Shown: positions 23,995-33,187 of the stretch, one piece after another
Position numbering within the stretch: position 1 is the stretch's first letter
How the letters are laid out: each line of letters opens with the position of its first letter
Source of the DNA: Oscillospiraceae bacterium
GTDB taxonomy: Bacteria > Bacillota_A > Clostridia > Oscillospirales > Ruminococcaceae
DNA: 64,000 bases
Assembly (NCBI GenBank): GCA_004558145.1
Contig: SFDQ01000011.1
Location: 1-64,000, forward strand
Reading direction: 5' to 3'
Notes under the pieces: model-generated
Seen by the model: the letters and a program-made list of their open reading frames with translations, nothing else
The model's database searches: none
Told to the model about the DNA's origin: nothing
Made by a program: the position numbers and the translations under genes

Positions 23995-25602
23995 TTACGT
24001 CGGGGCCTCCTGGCCGTGTTTGAAGTCCTGGGGGGTGCAGCCGGTGAACTCCTTGAAGACCTTGAAGAAGTAGTTGTAGTTGGAAAAACCCGTCTGCACC
24101 ACAACATCCTTCAGCCGCACGTCCTGGCAGATCAGCTCTTTCGCGCGCTGCACCCGCTTGCGGTTCAGATACTCCACAAAACCCACCGAGACGTCTTTTT
24201 TGAACACCCGGCTCAGATAGGTGCTGTTCACCCCGATGCTGCGGGCCACATCGTCCAGAGACAGAGGCTCCTGGTAGTGCTCCACGATGAACAGGATCGC
24301 CTTCTGCGTCACGTCGGAATACTGGCGGATGCAGTGCTGCTCCTTGTAGGCCTCGGTGATCTTTTCAAAAAAGCGGGTCAGGAACTCCTCCGCCTGGCAG
24401 GCAAACTCAAAATGTTGGTCGGCAAGGGCGTGGGAGCCGCCGTCGGCCAGCTGGTCCGCCTTGGGCACATGGGCCTTTCTGGCATAAACGATGGCGTTTG
24501 CCGCCACGCAGGACACCCAGGCGCAGACCAGCGCCGGGGCCGTGCGGTTCTGCCGGAACAGCTCGAACTTCGCGCTCAGCTGCTCCCGGATGTGTCCGGC
24601 GCTGCCGGCGGAGATCTGCGAGACGATGTTTTCGATGTCATTGTAGCCGATCGCCTCGCTGGTGAAGGCGGGCACGCCTGCCGGCAGGATGCACCCCGGC
24701 TGGAAGTAGAACTTTGCGTCCAGCGCGGCGCAGCTGCGCAGATAGCACTCGTGCAGTGTGGAGAAGGTCTGGTCGAACGCCCCGGCCGCAAAGGTGCAGT
24801 TGATGTTCAGCAGCTTGGAAAGGCTGGAGCGCACCCGCCCCATCACATTGGCGGCGCACTGCATCTGAAACAGCGTGCTGGCCGTCCGGCCTCCGCTGAA
24901 CAGCAGCGCATACCGGGCCGATTCGCCCATGCCCACGGCAACGCCGGCGCCGCAGTCGTCGATGACAGACTGGCAGGTGCTCAGCAGCGAGCGCTTGAGC
25001 CGCTCCATCTGGGCGGGCGAGCGGGAAAGCCGGGCCGCCACGTCGGAGAAGTTGTCCACCTCGAACACGCACAGGCTCACCCGCCCGTCCAGCAGCGGAA
25101 AGTCCAGCTCTTTCAAAAGCGTCCGGAACGCCTCCGCCTCCGCCGTGTCGGCCAGCAGGATATGCCGGCAGTTCTGGCGTATCATATCCATGCGCAGCGA
25201 GCTGTCCAGGTCCCGGCGGGTCCTGGTGGAAGCGATCTTGTCCCGCAGCTGGTCCAGAAAATTCAGCAGTGAGGTCTCGGTGAGGTCGTTTTTCAGCAGA
25301 TAGTCCACAGCGCCGCAGGTCAGGCTCTCCCGCACATAGGCATAGTCGGAAAAACCGCTCAGCGCCACGAACACCGCGCCGCACCCCCTTTGCCGGCACT
25401 GACGGATCAGTTCCACGCCGGACATATTGGGCATGTTCATGTCGGTAAAGACGATGTCATACTCCTCCGCCTCCAGGCAGGCGAGAGCCGCGCGGGCGGA
25501 ACTTGCCGTCTGCAGCGAAAAGCCGTGGGCCTGCCAGTCCAGCAGCGTCGTCATGTGAGTGCGGAACTGGGGCTCGTCATCCACGAGAAGAATTCGTATC
25601 AT
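23995..25602 (-). CDS. YesN-type response regulator (receiver plus AraC HTH)
   Basis: Second YesN-like regulator, 535 residues. Receiver motifs: LLVDDEP, Asp54 in FTDMNMP, and YLLKNDL near residue 105. The C-terminal AraC domain contains VARSIGVNSTYLSRVFKKD and VVVQTGFSNYNYFFKVFKEF. The start at 25602 overlaps the kinase gene by 26 nt, typical of coupled two-component pairs. It is likely to control the divergent binding-protein/rbs-type ABC operon at 27.6-32.4 kb. No clear terminator follows, so read-through into the membrane-protein/ferredoxin genes is possible. Confidence 0.92.
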   Translation of the reverse strand: MIRILLVDDEPQFRTHMTTLLDWQAHGFSLQTASSARAALACLEAEEYDIVFTDMNMPNMSGVELIRQCRQRGCGAVFVALSGFSDYAYVRESLTCGAVDYLLKNDLTETSLLNFLDQLRDKIASTRTRRDLDSSLRMDMIRQNCRHILLADTAEAEAFRTLLKELDFPLLDGRVSLCVFEVDNFSDVAARLSRSPAQMERLKRSLLSTCQSVIDDCGAGVAVGMGESARYALLFSGGRTASTLFQMQCAANVMGRVRSSLSKLLNINCTFAAGAFDQTFSTLHECYLRSCAALDAKFYFQPGCILPAGVPAFTSEAIGYNDIENIVSQISAGSAGHIREQLSAKFELFRQNRTAPALVCAWVSCVAANAIVYARKAHVPKADQLADGGSHALADQHFEFACQAEEFLTRFFEKITEAYKEQHCIRQYSDVTQKAILFIVEHYQEPLSLDDVARSIGVNSTYLSRVFKKDVSVGFVEYLNRKRVQRAKELICQDVRLKDVVVQTGFSNYNYFFKVFKEFTGCTPQDFKHGQEAPT

Positions 25603-27427
25603 TGGGGATCCCTCCAGGTTCGTCGGAAACGATGGGCAGGCGGATCAGGACGGTGGTCCCGCGCTCTGGCTGAGCGCTGATCTGCAGCCCGAACTCGCTG
25701 CCGCAGGCCAGTTTGATGCGGGTGTCGGTGTTGCGCACACCGATGTGTGTGGCCCGGGCCTTGTGGGCGGCTTCCTGCTCTGCCAGCAGGTTCTCCGCCT
25801 CGTCGGGCTCCATGCCCAGGCCGTTGTCCGCCACGCACAAGAGCAGGCAGTTCTCACTGATCCGGCTGCTGATGCGGATCTCACCCAGGCCCTGCATGTC
25901 GGCCACGCCGTGAACGATGGAATTTTCCACCACCGGCTGCAGGATGAACCGGGGGATCCACAACTCTTCGGTGCCCTCCTCGATCTCCAGCACCGCGTCG
26001 AACTTGTCCAGATAGCGGTATTTCTGAACGGAGATGTAATCCTCCACCACCGAGAACTCCTCACGGATCTGCACCCACTCCCGGGTGCCCATGGTGGCCT
26101 GCAAAATATGGGTGAGCGAGACCACCAGGCTGGCGATGTTGTCCGCCCCCTGCATCTCGGCCATCCACTTCACCTCGTTCAGGGTGTTGGCCAGAAAATG
26201 GGGATTGATCTGGGCCAGAAGCGCCCGCAGCTCCAGTTCCTTGCGCTCGCGCTCGATCATTTTTATCTCGTCCAGATGGCGGCTGAGCGCGCAGGTCATG
26301 GCATTGAAGCTGTTGTTCACCAGAGCGATCTCGTCCTGGCCGGTATCGGGGTCATAAGGCCGGTATTCGCCGCGGTTCACCCGGGCGATGCAGCCCAGGA
26401 GCCGGTCCAGCGGCTGGTTGATGCTGCGGGAGATGAGCGCGGCGATGACCATGCAGACGATGGCGCAGACCACGCCGATGCCCAGCTGCACCTTTGCCAG
26501 CACCATGTTCTCCTGCTCCAGATACCGGTAGGGGACAAAGTCCAGCATATACCAGCGGTCCTCCAGGATCTCGGCGCAGCCCACCAAATACTCCTGCCCG
26601 TCTATCTCATAGTTCAGCGCCTGCTGCACCTCGTCGGAGACGAACAGGCTGCTGACCAGGTCGGAGTGGGGGAAGGGGTCTGCGGGGAGGTAGTCCTCGC
26701 CGGTGCTGGTGATGATGGTGCCCGCATTGTCCACGATGACTGCAAAGGACCCTTCGCCGCTGACACTGTAGGCGCAGAGCTCCTTCAGGAACGTCTCGTC
26801 AAAGCAGATGATCACATAGCCGATCCTGTCGCCGGTGGTCAGGTCGTTCACGATGCGGCACAACAGGATGCTGTTTTCCTGCTCCTGCGCCGTGCCCCGG
26901 GGAATGACCGCCAGCACCGACTGACCGGAGGCCTTTCGGGTCTTCTGCACCAGCGCCTCCAGAAGATCCCGGCTGAGCTGCAGGGTGTCCGGCCGGCTGG
27001 AATAGGCCGAGACATACTCCAGGTCATCGGTGACAAGGCCCACGTCAGACACATAGTTGAACAGAGCGAACTGGTTGGATATGTACACCTGCAGTTCCTT
27101 TTGCAGCTGGAACTGCTCGAACTCGCCCAGGTTTGAAATGCCGGAGAGCACCGCCTGCGACTCGGGCAGAAAGGCGAACTCGATGCAGTTGTTCTCCAGC
27201 TGCTTCATCGCATAGGACACCGAGTGCTTGGCCATGGAAAGGTTCTGCAGCATCGCCTCCGACAGCTTTTTCACCATGGCGTTGGAGGACACGGTATAGG
27301 CGATGGAAGAGGCCAGAAAGAGCGGCACAAGGCTCAGCAGGAAGAACCCCGCCAGGATCCTTTTCCGTACGGGCACCGTGCGCAGAAAGCCAACGATCGG
27401 GTCAACAAAACGCATCATCACCGGCAC
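25577..27427 (-). CDS. YesM-type sensor histidine kinase
   Basis: Membrane kinase of 616 residues. Two membrane segments (RILAGFFLLSLVPLFLASSI near the start, and LGIGVVCAIVCMVIAALI) flank an extracellular sensor of about 260 residues. HAMP is followed by the His_kinase domain with QINPHFLANTLN (His410), and HATPase motifs LQPVVENSIVHG and VADNGLGME. The start is GTG 27427 with AGGA 6 nt upstream. It is the partner of the overlapping response-regulator gene and divergent from a sugar-binding protein gene that may deliver the signal to its sensor domain. Confidence 0.9.
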   Translation of the reverse strand: MPVMMRFVDPIVGFLRTVPVRKRILAGFFLLSLVPLFLASSIAYTVSSNAMVKKLSEAMLQNLSMAKHSVSYAMKQLENNCIEFAFLPESQAVLSGISNLGEFEQFQLQKELQVYISNQFALFNYVSDVGLVTDDLEYVSAYSSRPDTLQLSRDLLEALVQKTRKASGQSVLAVIPRGTAQEQENSILLCRIVNDLTTGDRIGYVIICFDETFLKELCAYSVSGEGSFAVIVDNAGTIITSTGEDYLPADPFPHSDLVSSLFVSDEVQQALNYEIDGQEYLVGCAEILEDRWYMLDFVPYRYLEQENMVLAKVQLGIGVVCAIVCMVIAALISRSINQPLDRLLGCIARVNRGEYRPYDPDTGQDEIALVNNSFNAMTCALSRHLDEIKMIERERKELELRALLAQINPHFLANTLNEVKWMAEMQGADNIASLVVSLTHILQATMGTREWVQIREEFSVVEDYISVQKYRYLDKFDAVLEIEEGTEELWIPRFILQPVVENSIVHGVADMQGLGEIRISSRISENCLLLCVADNGLGMEPDEAENLLAEQEAAHKARATHIGVRNTDTRIKLACGSEFGLQISAQPERGTTVLIRLPIVSDEPGGIPNDTNSSRG

Positions 27428-27454
27428 ACTCTTTCCTGTGTTGAAGTCGATATT

Positions 27455-27485
27455 ATTATATTACATCCCCCGCAAGGCAAGTCAA
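27455..27485 (-). promoter_or_regulatory. Candidate promoter of the second YesM/YesN operon
   Basis: Minus strand TTGACT (27480-27485) and TATAAT (27455-27460) with a long 19-nt spacer, about 30 nt before the kinase start. Confidence 0.45.
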
Positions 27486-27615
27486 GCGGCGGAAAAACCT
27501 TCCTTTTATAGGACAATTCCCACCATTGCAAAAAATTGAAGTATAATCAAAAAATGTGGAGTAACCGCACAAGGCGGCGAATGATATGATTGGCATCAGA
27601 AAGAGAGATGTGACA

Positions 27616-28911
27616 ATGAAGCGCTACATCATCGGGATCTTCGTAGTATTGGCGGGTGCGGTCTTTTTCCTTTGCAGGGGGATGACCCCACCCGCGCAGG
27701 CGCAGAGCACAGTGGTGCTGCAATACTGGACCTTTGATGAGATATACAAAAAGAACATGGAGGAGTGCGTGCGCATTTATAATGCGGGCAACGCCCCGGA
27801 TGAGCGCGACATCGTTCTGGAGACCAGCGTTCTCTCCATGGACGAGCTGGACTACAAGCTCTGGACCACCCTTCAGGCCGGCATCGGCGCCCCTGACCTG
27901 GTGGACCTCGAATACGCCCAGTTCGGCCGGTACATCAACCCGAAAAACAACTATCTCGCCCCCCTGAACACCATCGTGGACCAGAAAAAAGAGCTGGTGG
28001 TGGCGGACTCCTACGACAAATACCGGGGTGCGGGATTTTACTACGGGATCGACTACTACGCCGGGTGCTGCGTCGCCTTCTACAACCAGGCCCTGCTGGA
28101 CAAGGCGGGCGTCGACGCCGGCCAGATCCGCACCTGGGAAGATTTTGAGGCTGCCGCCGACGCTCTCAAGCGCGCCTGCAGCGTGCCCATGCTCGCGGTG
28201 GACTACACCAACGACTTCACCTACGAAGCGATGCTGGGGATGTTCGGCGGGGAATATGAGGACCTGGACAGCGAGACCAACATCGCCGTGCTGGATGAAC
28301 TGGCACGGATGGTCCGGGTGGACGAGACCGCTGTGTGTGTGCCCTCCGGCGACTTCTTCTCCTACGACTTTTTCAACTTTTTCAGCAGCGAAAAGGCCGC
28401 CGCGGTGTTCATGCCCTTCTGGTACCTGGGCTTCATCCAGGAACACATGCCGTCGCTGGAGGGCAAGCTCGTGGCGATGCCGCTGCCCCAGGCCCGGGCG
28501 GAGGCGGGGCCGTATCTCCGCAGCGGCGGCGTTGCCACCGCCATCACCGTTCAGTGCCAGGACCCGATCATCGCCAAAAATCTTTTGCGGGACACCCGCT
28601 TCAACGAGGAGGGCGCATGGCGGCAGCTGGAGATGCTGTGCGCCGACCCCATTTCTCTCGCCGCCTGGGAAAACCTGGGCCAGCAGCCGCGCTTTTCGTT
28701 TTTGCGCAACGACCCCACGGACCTGCTGCAGGACAGCCTGCGGCTGGCCCCCACGCCTCATTACGGCGAAGGGTACTTCGACTGTGCACAGCAGCTTTCG
28801 GGCGAGACCCTTTTCTGCGTGCTGAAGGAAAACAGCATGGAGGCAGACCAGGCCCTTCACAAGGCCGCGCAGACCCTGTCTGTTGAGAACGACCCGTTCT
28901 CTGGATCATAA
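27616..28911 (+). CDS. Periplasmic-type sugar-binding protein (family 1), possible sensory partner
   Basis: 431 residues. The N-terminal signal segment YIIGIFVVLAGAVFF is followed by a possible signal peptidase cleavage after AQA; there is no standard lipobox. Family-1 traits: VVLQYWTFDEIYKKNMEECV, AGIGAPDLVDLEYAQFGRYI and FYNQALLDKAGVDAG. ATG 27616 is preferred as the start of a normal signal peptide, although an in-frame ATG at 27586 exists. It precedes a ribose-type transporter that has its own binding protein, and no family-1 permeases follow. It therefore may act as an extracellular receptor for the divergent YesM kinase, as in three-component sugar sensing systems, rather than in transport. 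Confidence 0.8.
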   Translation: MKRYIIGIFVVLAGAVFFLCRGMTPPAQAQSTVVLQYWTFDEIYKKNMEECVRIYNAGNAPDERDIVLETSVLSMDELDYKLWTTLQAGIGAPDLVDLEYAQFGRYINPKNNYLAPLNTIVDQKKELVVADSYDKYRGAGFYYGIDYYAGCCVAFYNQALLDKAGVDAGQIRTWEDFEAAADALKRACSVPMLAVDYTNDFTYEAMLGMFGGEYEDLDSETNIAVLDELARMVRVDETAVCVPSGDFFSYDFFNFFSSEKAAAVFMPFWYLGFIQEHMPSLEGKLVAMPLPQARAEAGPYLRSGGVATAITVQCQDPIIAKNLLRDTRFNEEGAWRQLEMLCADPISLAAWENLGQQPRFSFLRNDPTDLLQDSLRLAPTPHYGEGYFDCAQQLSGETLFCVLKENSMEADQALHKAAQTLSVENDPFSGS

Positions 28912-28934
28912 ACAGAAAGTGAGGAGTTTTGAAA

Positions 28935-29891
28935 ATGAAACGGCGACTGTTCCCTGTTCTTGCAATGATGATGGTCTTTTTGATGACGGCGTGTTCCATG
29001 ACCCCGCCGGCTGCCACCCAGACCGACTCCGGCGACGACGATTCTCTGGTGATCGGCTACTCTCTGTTCGACTTTGCGAATCCTTACTTCATCAAGGTCA
29101 CCGACGGCATGAAGTCCGTCTGTGAAGAAGAGGGCATCGAGCTGATCGTTCACGACGCCAAGTCCGACGTTGCGGCGCAGGTGGCGGCGGTGGAGGGCTT
29201 CATCGCACAGCAGGTGGACGCCATCATCCTCAGCCCGCTGGACGTGGTCGCTATGGAGCCGGTGGTGGAATCCGCCACGGAAGCAGGCATTCCCGTCATC
29301 AACCTGAACCAGAAGGTGGAAGGCGTTTCCGCCCACATCGGCATGAGCGAATATGAGTTCGGCTTCACCGGCGGCAAGATCGCCGGCCAGTGGGTGCTGG
29401 ACAATCTGGACGAGCCCGCCAAGGTGGCCATTCTGGGCTATCCTGACCTGGCCTCTCTGGTGGAGCGCGCCAACGGCCTGAAGGAAGGCCTTCTGTCCCT
29501 GGCGCCGGACGCCGAGTTCGTGAACGAGCAGAAAGCCGGCACCCCTGAGCAGGGCATGGCCGTGGCCGAGACCATCCTGCAGGCCACCCCCGACGTGAAC
29601 GTGCTTCTGTGCATCAACGACGCCGGCGCCCTGGGCGCTTATGAGGCGTTCGCCGCTGCCGGCAAGAGCGACGAGAAGATCTGCATCGTGGGTCTGGACG
29701 CCACCGAAGAGGCGCTGAACAAGGTCGCGGAGGGCGGCATGTACGTGGGCACTGTGGACATCGACGGCTACAACACTGGCGTGCTGGGCGTGGAGACTGC
29801 CCTGAAGGTGCTGGAGAGCGGCCCGATCGAAGAGATGATCGAGATCGACTGCGTCCCTGTGACCCAGGACAACGTGGACACCTACAAGTAA
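28935..29891 (+). CDS. Ribose/galactose-type sugar-binding lipoprotein
   Basis: 318 residues, RbsB-like periplasmic-binding fold. Lipoprotein signal ending LMTAC (Cys20), then an Asp/Thr-rich linker. Family features: IGYSLFDFANPYFIKVTDGM, IAQQVDAIILSPLDV, GIPVINLN and CINDAGALGAYEAF. ATG 28935 has GGAG 8 nt upstream; a TTG two codons earlier opens the same frame. It is the binding component for the RbsA/RbsC-like genes that follow. Pentose, galactose or another monosaccharide is likely; the exact ligand cannot be read from the sequence. Confidence 0.92.
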   Translation: MKRRLFPVLAMMMVFLMTACSMTPPAATQTDSGDDDSLVIGYSLFDFANPYFIKVTDGMKSVCEEEGIELIVHDAKSDVAAQVAAVEGFIAQQVDAIILSPLDVVAMEPVVESATEAGIPVINLNQKVEGVSAHIGMSEYEFGFTGGKIAGQWVLDNLDEPAKVAILGYPDLASLVERANGLKEGLLSLAPDAEFVNEQKAGTPEQGMAVAETILQATPDVNVLLCINDAGALGAYEAFAAAGKSDEKICIVGLDATEEALNKVAEGGMYVGTVDIDGYNTGVLGVETALKVLESGPIEEMIEIDCVPVTQDNVDTYK

Positions 29892-29916
29892 CGGATAAAT
29901 ACGGGAGATTCTTTCC

Positions 29917-31416
29917 ATGAAAAAGCCTATTCTGGAGCTGCGCGGCGTCACCAAACGCTACCCGGGCGTGGTCGCGCTGAATGACGTCTCCGTATCCTTT
30001 TACACCGGCGAGGTCCATGCCATCGTGGGCGAGAACGGCGCGGGAAAATCCACGCTGATCAAGACCATCACCGGCGCGATCACCCCCACCAGCGGTGAAG
30101 TGGTCTTTGAGCAGCAGGTGCTCAAGAACAACAACCCCATCACAAGCATGTCCAAGGGCATCGCAGCGATCTATCAGGAGTTCAACGCCGTGCCCTACCT
30201 CTCGGTGGCCGAGAACATCTTCTTCGGCCGCCAGCCCACCCGCGCCGGCTTTGTGGATTTTGACCGGATGAACCGGGAGGCACAGACCATTCTGGACACT
30301 TTGGGCGTGAAGATCGACCCCACGGCCATCGTCAAGGACCTGTCCGTCGGGTACCAGCAGATCGTGGAGATCGCAAAAGCCCTGAGCATGAACGCCCGGG
30401 TGCTCATCATGGACGAGCCCTCCGCTCCGCTCACCAACAACGAGGTGGAGTGCATGTTCCGCATCGTGCGGCAGCTCCGGGAGCAGGGCGTGTGCATCAT
30501 TTATATTTCCCACCGCATGGAGGAGATCTTCTCCCTGTGCGACACCGTCACCGTTTTCCGTGACGGCCAGAAGGTCAAGACCATGCCCGTGCGCGAGACC
30601 AACGAGGCCGAGCTGGTCTGTCTGATGGTCAACCGCCCGGTCTCCGACACCTTCCCCGCCCGGGTCTCAAACCCTCAGGACGTGCTTTTGCGGGTGGAAC
30701 ACCTGAGCGCACCCAACGTGAACGACGTCAGTTTCACCCTGCGCCGGGGCGAGATCCTGGGCCTGGCGGGCCTTGTGGGCGCCGGCCGCACCGACATTGC
30801 CAACGCCATCTTCGGCGCCGCCCGGCGCAAGGCCGGCACCGTGACGCTGGAGGGCAAGGCGCTGCGCATCCAGTCTCCCCGGCAGGCCTTTGCCGACGGC
30901 ATCGCCCTGATCCCGGAGGACCGCAAAAAGCACGGCGCGCTGATGAACCTGTCCATCAAGGAAAACATCACCTTCAGCAACCTCAAAAAGGTGTCGGCGT
31001 TTCCGGGCATCGTTTTCAAAAAGAAGCAGAACAGCGCCGCGCGCCATTACGCGGATGTTCTCAGCATCAAGTGTTCTTCCCTGGAACAGCGCATCTCCAG
31101 CCTGAGCGGCGGCAACCAGCAGAAGACCATTCTTGCCAGATGCCTCTACACCGATTGCAGTGTGCTGATCTTCGACGAACCCACCCGCGGCATCGACGTG
31201 GGCGCAAAACACGAGATATACAATCTGATGAATCAGCTGGTCTCGCAGGGAAAATCCATCCTTCTGATCTCTTCCGAAATGCCGGAACTGCTGGGCATGG
31301 CGGACCGCATCCTCGTGGTGCGCAACGGGTCGATCGCGGGTGAATTGACCAAAGAGGAAGCAACACAGGAAAAAATCATGCAGATCGCATCTGGAATAGA
31401 GGAGTACGCATCATGA
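29917..31416 (+). CDS. Sugar ABC transporter ATPase, tandem-domain (RbsA/MglA type)
   Basis: 499 residues with two fused ATPase domains, as in CUT2 importers. Domain 1 has Walker A GENGAGKSTL, signature LSVGYQQIVEIAKALS and Walker B VLIMDEPSAPL. Domain 2 keeps signature LSGGNQQKTILARCL and LIFDEPTRGID, but its Walker A is degenerate (GLVGAGRTDIAN), the usual asymmetry in this family. The stop overlaps the permease start as ATGA. It energises uptake of the sugar bound by the preceding lipoprotein. Confidence 0.95.
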   Translation: MKKPILELRGVTKRYPGVVALNDVSVSFYTGEVHAIVGENGAGKSTLIKTITGAITPTSGEVVFEQQVLKNNNPITSMSKGIAAIYQEFNAVPYLSVAENIFFGRQPTRAGFVDFDRMNREAQTILDTLGVKIDPTAIVKDLSVGYQQIVEIAKALSMNARVLIMDEPSAPLTNNEVECMFRIVRQLREQGVCIIYISHRMEEIFSLCDTVTVFRDGQKVKTMPVRETNEAELVCLMVNRPVSDTFPARVSNPQDVLLRVEHLSAPNVNDVSFTLRRGEILGLAGLVGAGRTDIANAIFGAARRKAGTVTLEGKALRIQSPRQAFADGIALIPEDRKKHGALMNLSIKENITFSNLKKVSAFPGIVFKKKQNSAARHYADVLSIKCSSLEQRISSLSGGNQQKTILARCLYTDCSVLIFDEPTRGIDVGAKHEIYNLMNQLVSQGKSILLISSEMPELLGMADRILVVRNGSIAGELTKEEATQEKIMQIASGIEEYAS

Positions 31417-32369
31417 ATTGGAGCAAGCAGATTTCAAAGCTGGGCATCTGGATCGCCCTGGCCGCTCTCACCATCATCTTCAGCATCTCCACCGACAAGT
31501 TCCTCACTTTGGGGAACCTGTTCAACGTGGCGCGCCAGATGTCCGTCGTGGGGATCTGCGCCGTCGGCATGACCTTCGTGATCCTGATGGGCGCCATGGA
31601 TCTTTCGGTGGGCGCCGTGATCGGCGTTGCAAGCGTGACCGCGGCCACCATGATGAGCAACGGCATCCATCCCGTCATCGCAAGCCTCACTGCGATCCTG
31701 CTGGGCACACTGATCGGCCTGGTCATCGCGTTCATCGTGAACACCACCAACATCGTTCCCATCATCGTCAGCCTGGGAATGATGACCGCGCTGCGGGGCG
31801 TGTGCTACATCGTTGCGGACGGAATGCCCATCTACGGCATTCCCGAGGAGTTCCTCTTCCTGGGGCAGGGCTATCTGTGGAACATCCCCATGCCCGTGGT
31901 GGTGATGGTGGCGGTGTTTGTGATCGGCTACATCATTCTGGAAAAAACCATCATCGGCCGCTTCGTGTACGGCACGGGCGGCAACGAGGACGCGGCACGG
32001 CTGTCCGGCGTTTCGGTCAAGACGGTGAAGTATTTCGTGTTCGCCGTGGAGGGCACCCTGGCCGCCCTGGCCGGTATCATCCTGCTATCCCGCGTGAACA
32101 GCGGCCAGCCGGGCGCCGGCACCGGCTATGAGATGGACATCATCACCGCCTGTGTTCTGGGCGGGGTGAGCGTCACCGGCGGCGAAGGCAAGATCAGCGG
32201 CGTGATCGTGGGCGTGCTCACCATCGGCGTTTTGTCCAACGGCATGGTCCTTCTGGGTGTCAACGAGTTCTGGCAGAATGTTGTGAAGGGATGCGTTCTG
32301 ATCCTGGCCGTTGCCGCGGACAAATTCACCAAAGCCAAGAGCGAAAAAGCGCAGGCCGTCGCAGCCTGA
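31413..32369 (+). CDS. Sugar ABC transporter permease (RbsC type)
   Basis: 318-residue BPD_transp_2 permease with about eight to ten hydrophobic segments. Family hallmarks: GICAVGMTFVILMGAMDLSV, GNEDAARLSGVSV and AVEGTLAALAGIILLSRVNS. It is the last gene of the operon, overlapping the ATPase by 4 nt and followed by a strong terminator. Normal length and complete. Confidence 0.95.
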   Translation: MNWSKQISKLGIWIALAALTIIFSISTDKFLTLGNLFNVARQMSVVGICAVGMTFVILMGAMDLSVGAVIGVASVTAATMMSNGIHPVIASLTAILLGTLIGLVIAFIVNTTNIVPIIVSLGMMTALRGVCYIVADGMPIYGIPEEFLFLGQGYLWNIPMPVVVMVAVFVIGYIILEKTIIGRFVYGTGGNEDAARLSGVSVKTVKYFVFAVEGTLAALAGIILLSRVNSGQPGAGTGYEMDIITACVLGGVSVTGGEGKISGVIVGVLTIGVLSNGMVLLGVNEFWQNVVKGCVLILAVAADKFTKAKSEKAQAVAA

Positions 32370-32401
32370 GCCACAAGCCGGTCTTGTTCATCGCATGTTG
32401 A

Positions 32402-32445
32402 AAAAAGAGGCCCGCACAGACAAATGTCTGTGCGGGTCTCTTTTT
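32402..32445 (+). terminator. Rho-independent terminator after RbsC-like gene
   Basis: Long stem AGAGGCCCGCACAGACA with complement (one mismatch), then TTTTT; A tract on the opposite side makes it bidirectional, also serving kdpE. Confidence 0.85.
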
Positions 32446-32482
32446 CTGCATATTTCGCCGCATGCGCCGCGCAGGATCTTCC

Positions 32483-33187
32483 TCACGGCTCCACCTTCAT
32501 CATGCGGTAGCCCACGCCGATGTGGGTCTGGATGTACTGGGGCGAACCCGGCTCTTTTTCCAGCTTTTTGCGCAGGGTCGCCATGAACACCCGCAGGGAG
32601 GCCACGTCGTTTTCCCAGCTGCGGCCCCAGATCTGCTGGGTGATGTAGGTGTGGGTGAGCACTTTGCCCACGTTTTTGCACAGCAGGCACAGCAGCTTGT
32701 ACTCGCTGGGGGTGAGGTGAAGCTCCTGGCCGTCCAGAAAGGCGCAGCCGGCGGCATAGTCCACCTTGAGCTTGCCGTTCACAAAGACCGCGTCCGTGTT
32801 CTGCGCGCCAAGCTGCAGCGCGGCCAGGCGGCGCTGCGTCACCCGCAGCCGCGCAAGCAGTTCCTCCACCGAAAAGGGCTTGGTCAGATAGTCGTCCGCG
32901 CCGGCGTCCAGCGCGCCGATCTTGTCGGTGTCCTCGCTGCGGGCGCTGATCACGATGATGGGCATGTTGGACCAGGTGCGCACCTTGTGGATGACCTCCA
33001 CGCCGTCCATGTCCGGCAGGCCGAGGTCCAGAAGGATGATCTCCGGATTGTGGGAAGACGCTTCCAGAATGGCGGATTCCCCGTTCACCGCGGTCAGAAA
33101 GCGGTAATCGTGGGCTCTCAGCGTTGTGGTGATGAGGTTGCGCACAGGCGTGTCGTCCTCGACCACCAGGACCAGTGGTTTATTCAT
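32483..33187 (-). CDS. kdpE: KdpE response regulator
   Basis: OmpR-type regulator of 234 residues. The receiver has VEDD, phospho-acceptor Asp54 (LLDLGLPDMDG) and YLTKPFSVEELLAR; the C-terminal winged helix has LHLTPSEYKLLCLLCKN and LRVFMATLRKKLE, followed by GVGYRM. It overlaps the kinase gene by 8 nt. It should be phosphorylated by the adjacent KdpD-like kinase under K+ limitation and activate kdpFABC. It is the only KdpE in the window although two KdpD-type kinases are encoded. Confidence 0.93.
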   Translation of the reverse strand: MNKPLVLVVEDDTPVRNLITTTLRAHDYRFLTAVNGESAILEASSHNPEIILLDLGLPDMDGVEVIHKVRTWSNMPIIVISARSEDTDKIGALDAGADDYLTKPFSVEELLARLRVTQRRLAALQLGAQNTDAVFVNGKLKVDYAAGCAFLDGQELHLTPSEYKLLCLLCKNVGKVLTHTYITQQIWGRSWENDVASLRVFMATLRKKLEKEPGSPQYIQTHIGVGYRMMKVEP

